64,000 nucleotides of DNA from positions 1-64,000 of the forward strand of contig NZ_JADGMQ010000018.1 in the NCBI RefSeq assembly GCF_016124105.1, in the 5' to 3' direction. A program made the translations under genes and the position numbers. The notes beneath the pieces were generated by a model, which worked only from the letters and a program-made list of their open reading frames with translations, had not been told where the DNA came from and did not search any database. Shown here piece by piece: positions 63,885 through 64,000 of this stretch (positions are counted from its first letter, which is position 1; every line of letters begins with the position of its first letter). The stretch comes from Aquamicrobium zhengzhouense. Lineage in GTDB: Bacteria; Pseudomonadota; Alphaproteobacteria; Rhizobiales; Rhizobiaceae.

Positions 63885-64000
63885 TTGAAAATTCTATCAA
63901 TTCGCTCGGCATTGCCGGGCGGGGGAAACGTGCGCGCGCGCGTTGACGTCGAGACAACTGCGGGCATTCGCCTGTTCAACATCGCCATCAAAGAAACGCC
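63885..64000 (+). CDS. Unknown phage-type protein, N-terminus (cut by window edge)
   Basis: TTG 63885 has GGAGG 6 bases upstream. It encodes LKILSIRSALPGGGNVRARV, then an open frame to the window end. It follows the ParB-domain gene after a 77-base gap containing the palindrome CCGCTTAAGCGG. Too little is visible for a family call. Confidence 0.55.
   Translation, partial: MKILSIRSALPGGGNVRARVDVETTAGIRLFNIAIKET

Overview
The window looks like the chromosome (or a large replicon) of an alphaproteobacterium of the order Rhizobiales, most likely a Rhizobiaceae relative. The evidence is the high G+C coding sequence, the housekeeping order DUF465 pair / purE-purK / LysE / rpmJ / TPR / pyk-DUF1036 / N-formylglutamate amidohydrolase-DUF1244 / gapR, the TrcR-type (DUF1013) regulator, and sites matching the RirA iron-responsive motif TGA-N9-TCA. 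The genus is not determinable by reading alone.

Layout. 1-120 is the tail of an IS110-type transposase followed by a palindromic intergenic repeat. 410-17500 is core metabolism and housekeeping: class I aldolase, propionyl-CoA synthetase, a YegD-type Hsp70, a WYL regulator with a perfect operator-like palindrome, TrcR, purEK, L36, pyruvate kinase and the nucleoid protein GapR. 17571-21000 holds an FAD oxidoreductase, two 132-base repeat units and a YncE-type beta-propeller gene.

21086-39339 is an iron island. A six-gene leftward operon (entC, entE, entB isochorismatase, a separate aryl carrier protein, entF, entA) should make a catecholate siderophore. The EntF adenylation pocket reads as the L-serine code, so an enterobactin-type DHB-Ser product is predicted. 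Around it are a cytochrome b561, a periplasmic ferric-siderophore binding protein, a permease/ATPase/siderophore-reductase operon, an IroE/Fes-like esterase, a TonB receptor, a PiuC-type dioxygenase and an FMN hydroxy-acid oxidase. Perfect TGA-N9-TCA sites lie upstream of three transcription units and a one-mismatch site lies in the divergent entC/cytochrome b region.

39462-42536 encodes a 1024-residue cysteine-free protein built from four 193-residue repeats behind four NPDVA-type repeats. It has no recognised function.

43548-55673 is a complete selenocysteine and formate dehydrogenase cassette: selD divergent from fdnG (in-frame UGA at codon 199), fdxH, the gamma subunit, fdhE, selA, a Sel1-repeat gene, selB and tRNA-Sec. 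The selB reading frame runs through the whole tRNA-Sec gene, and two unknown overlapping genes follow.

55687-58348 carries a methyltransferase and a BCCT osmolyte transporter. From about 58500 to the end is accessory DNA: a frameshifted DNA-binding-like gene coupled to a HEPN-like protein, gene debris, a P4-type integrase, an AlpA regulator and a ParB-domain protein, which together suggest an integrated phage or genomic island continuing past the window edge.
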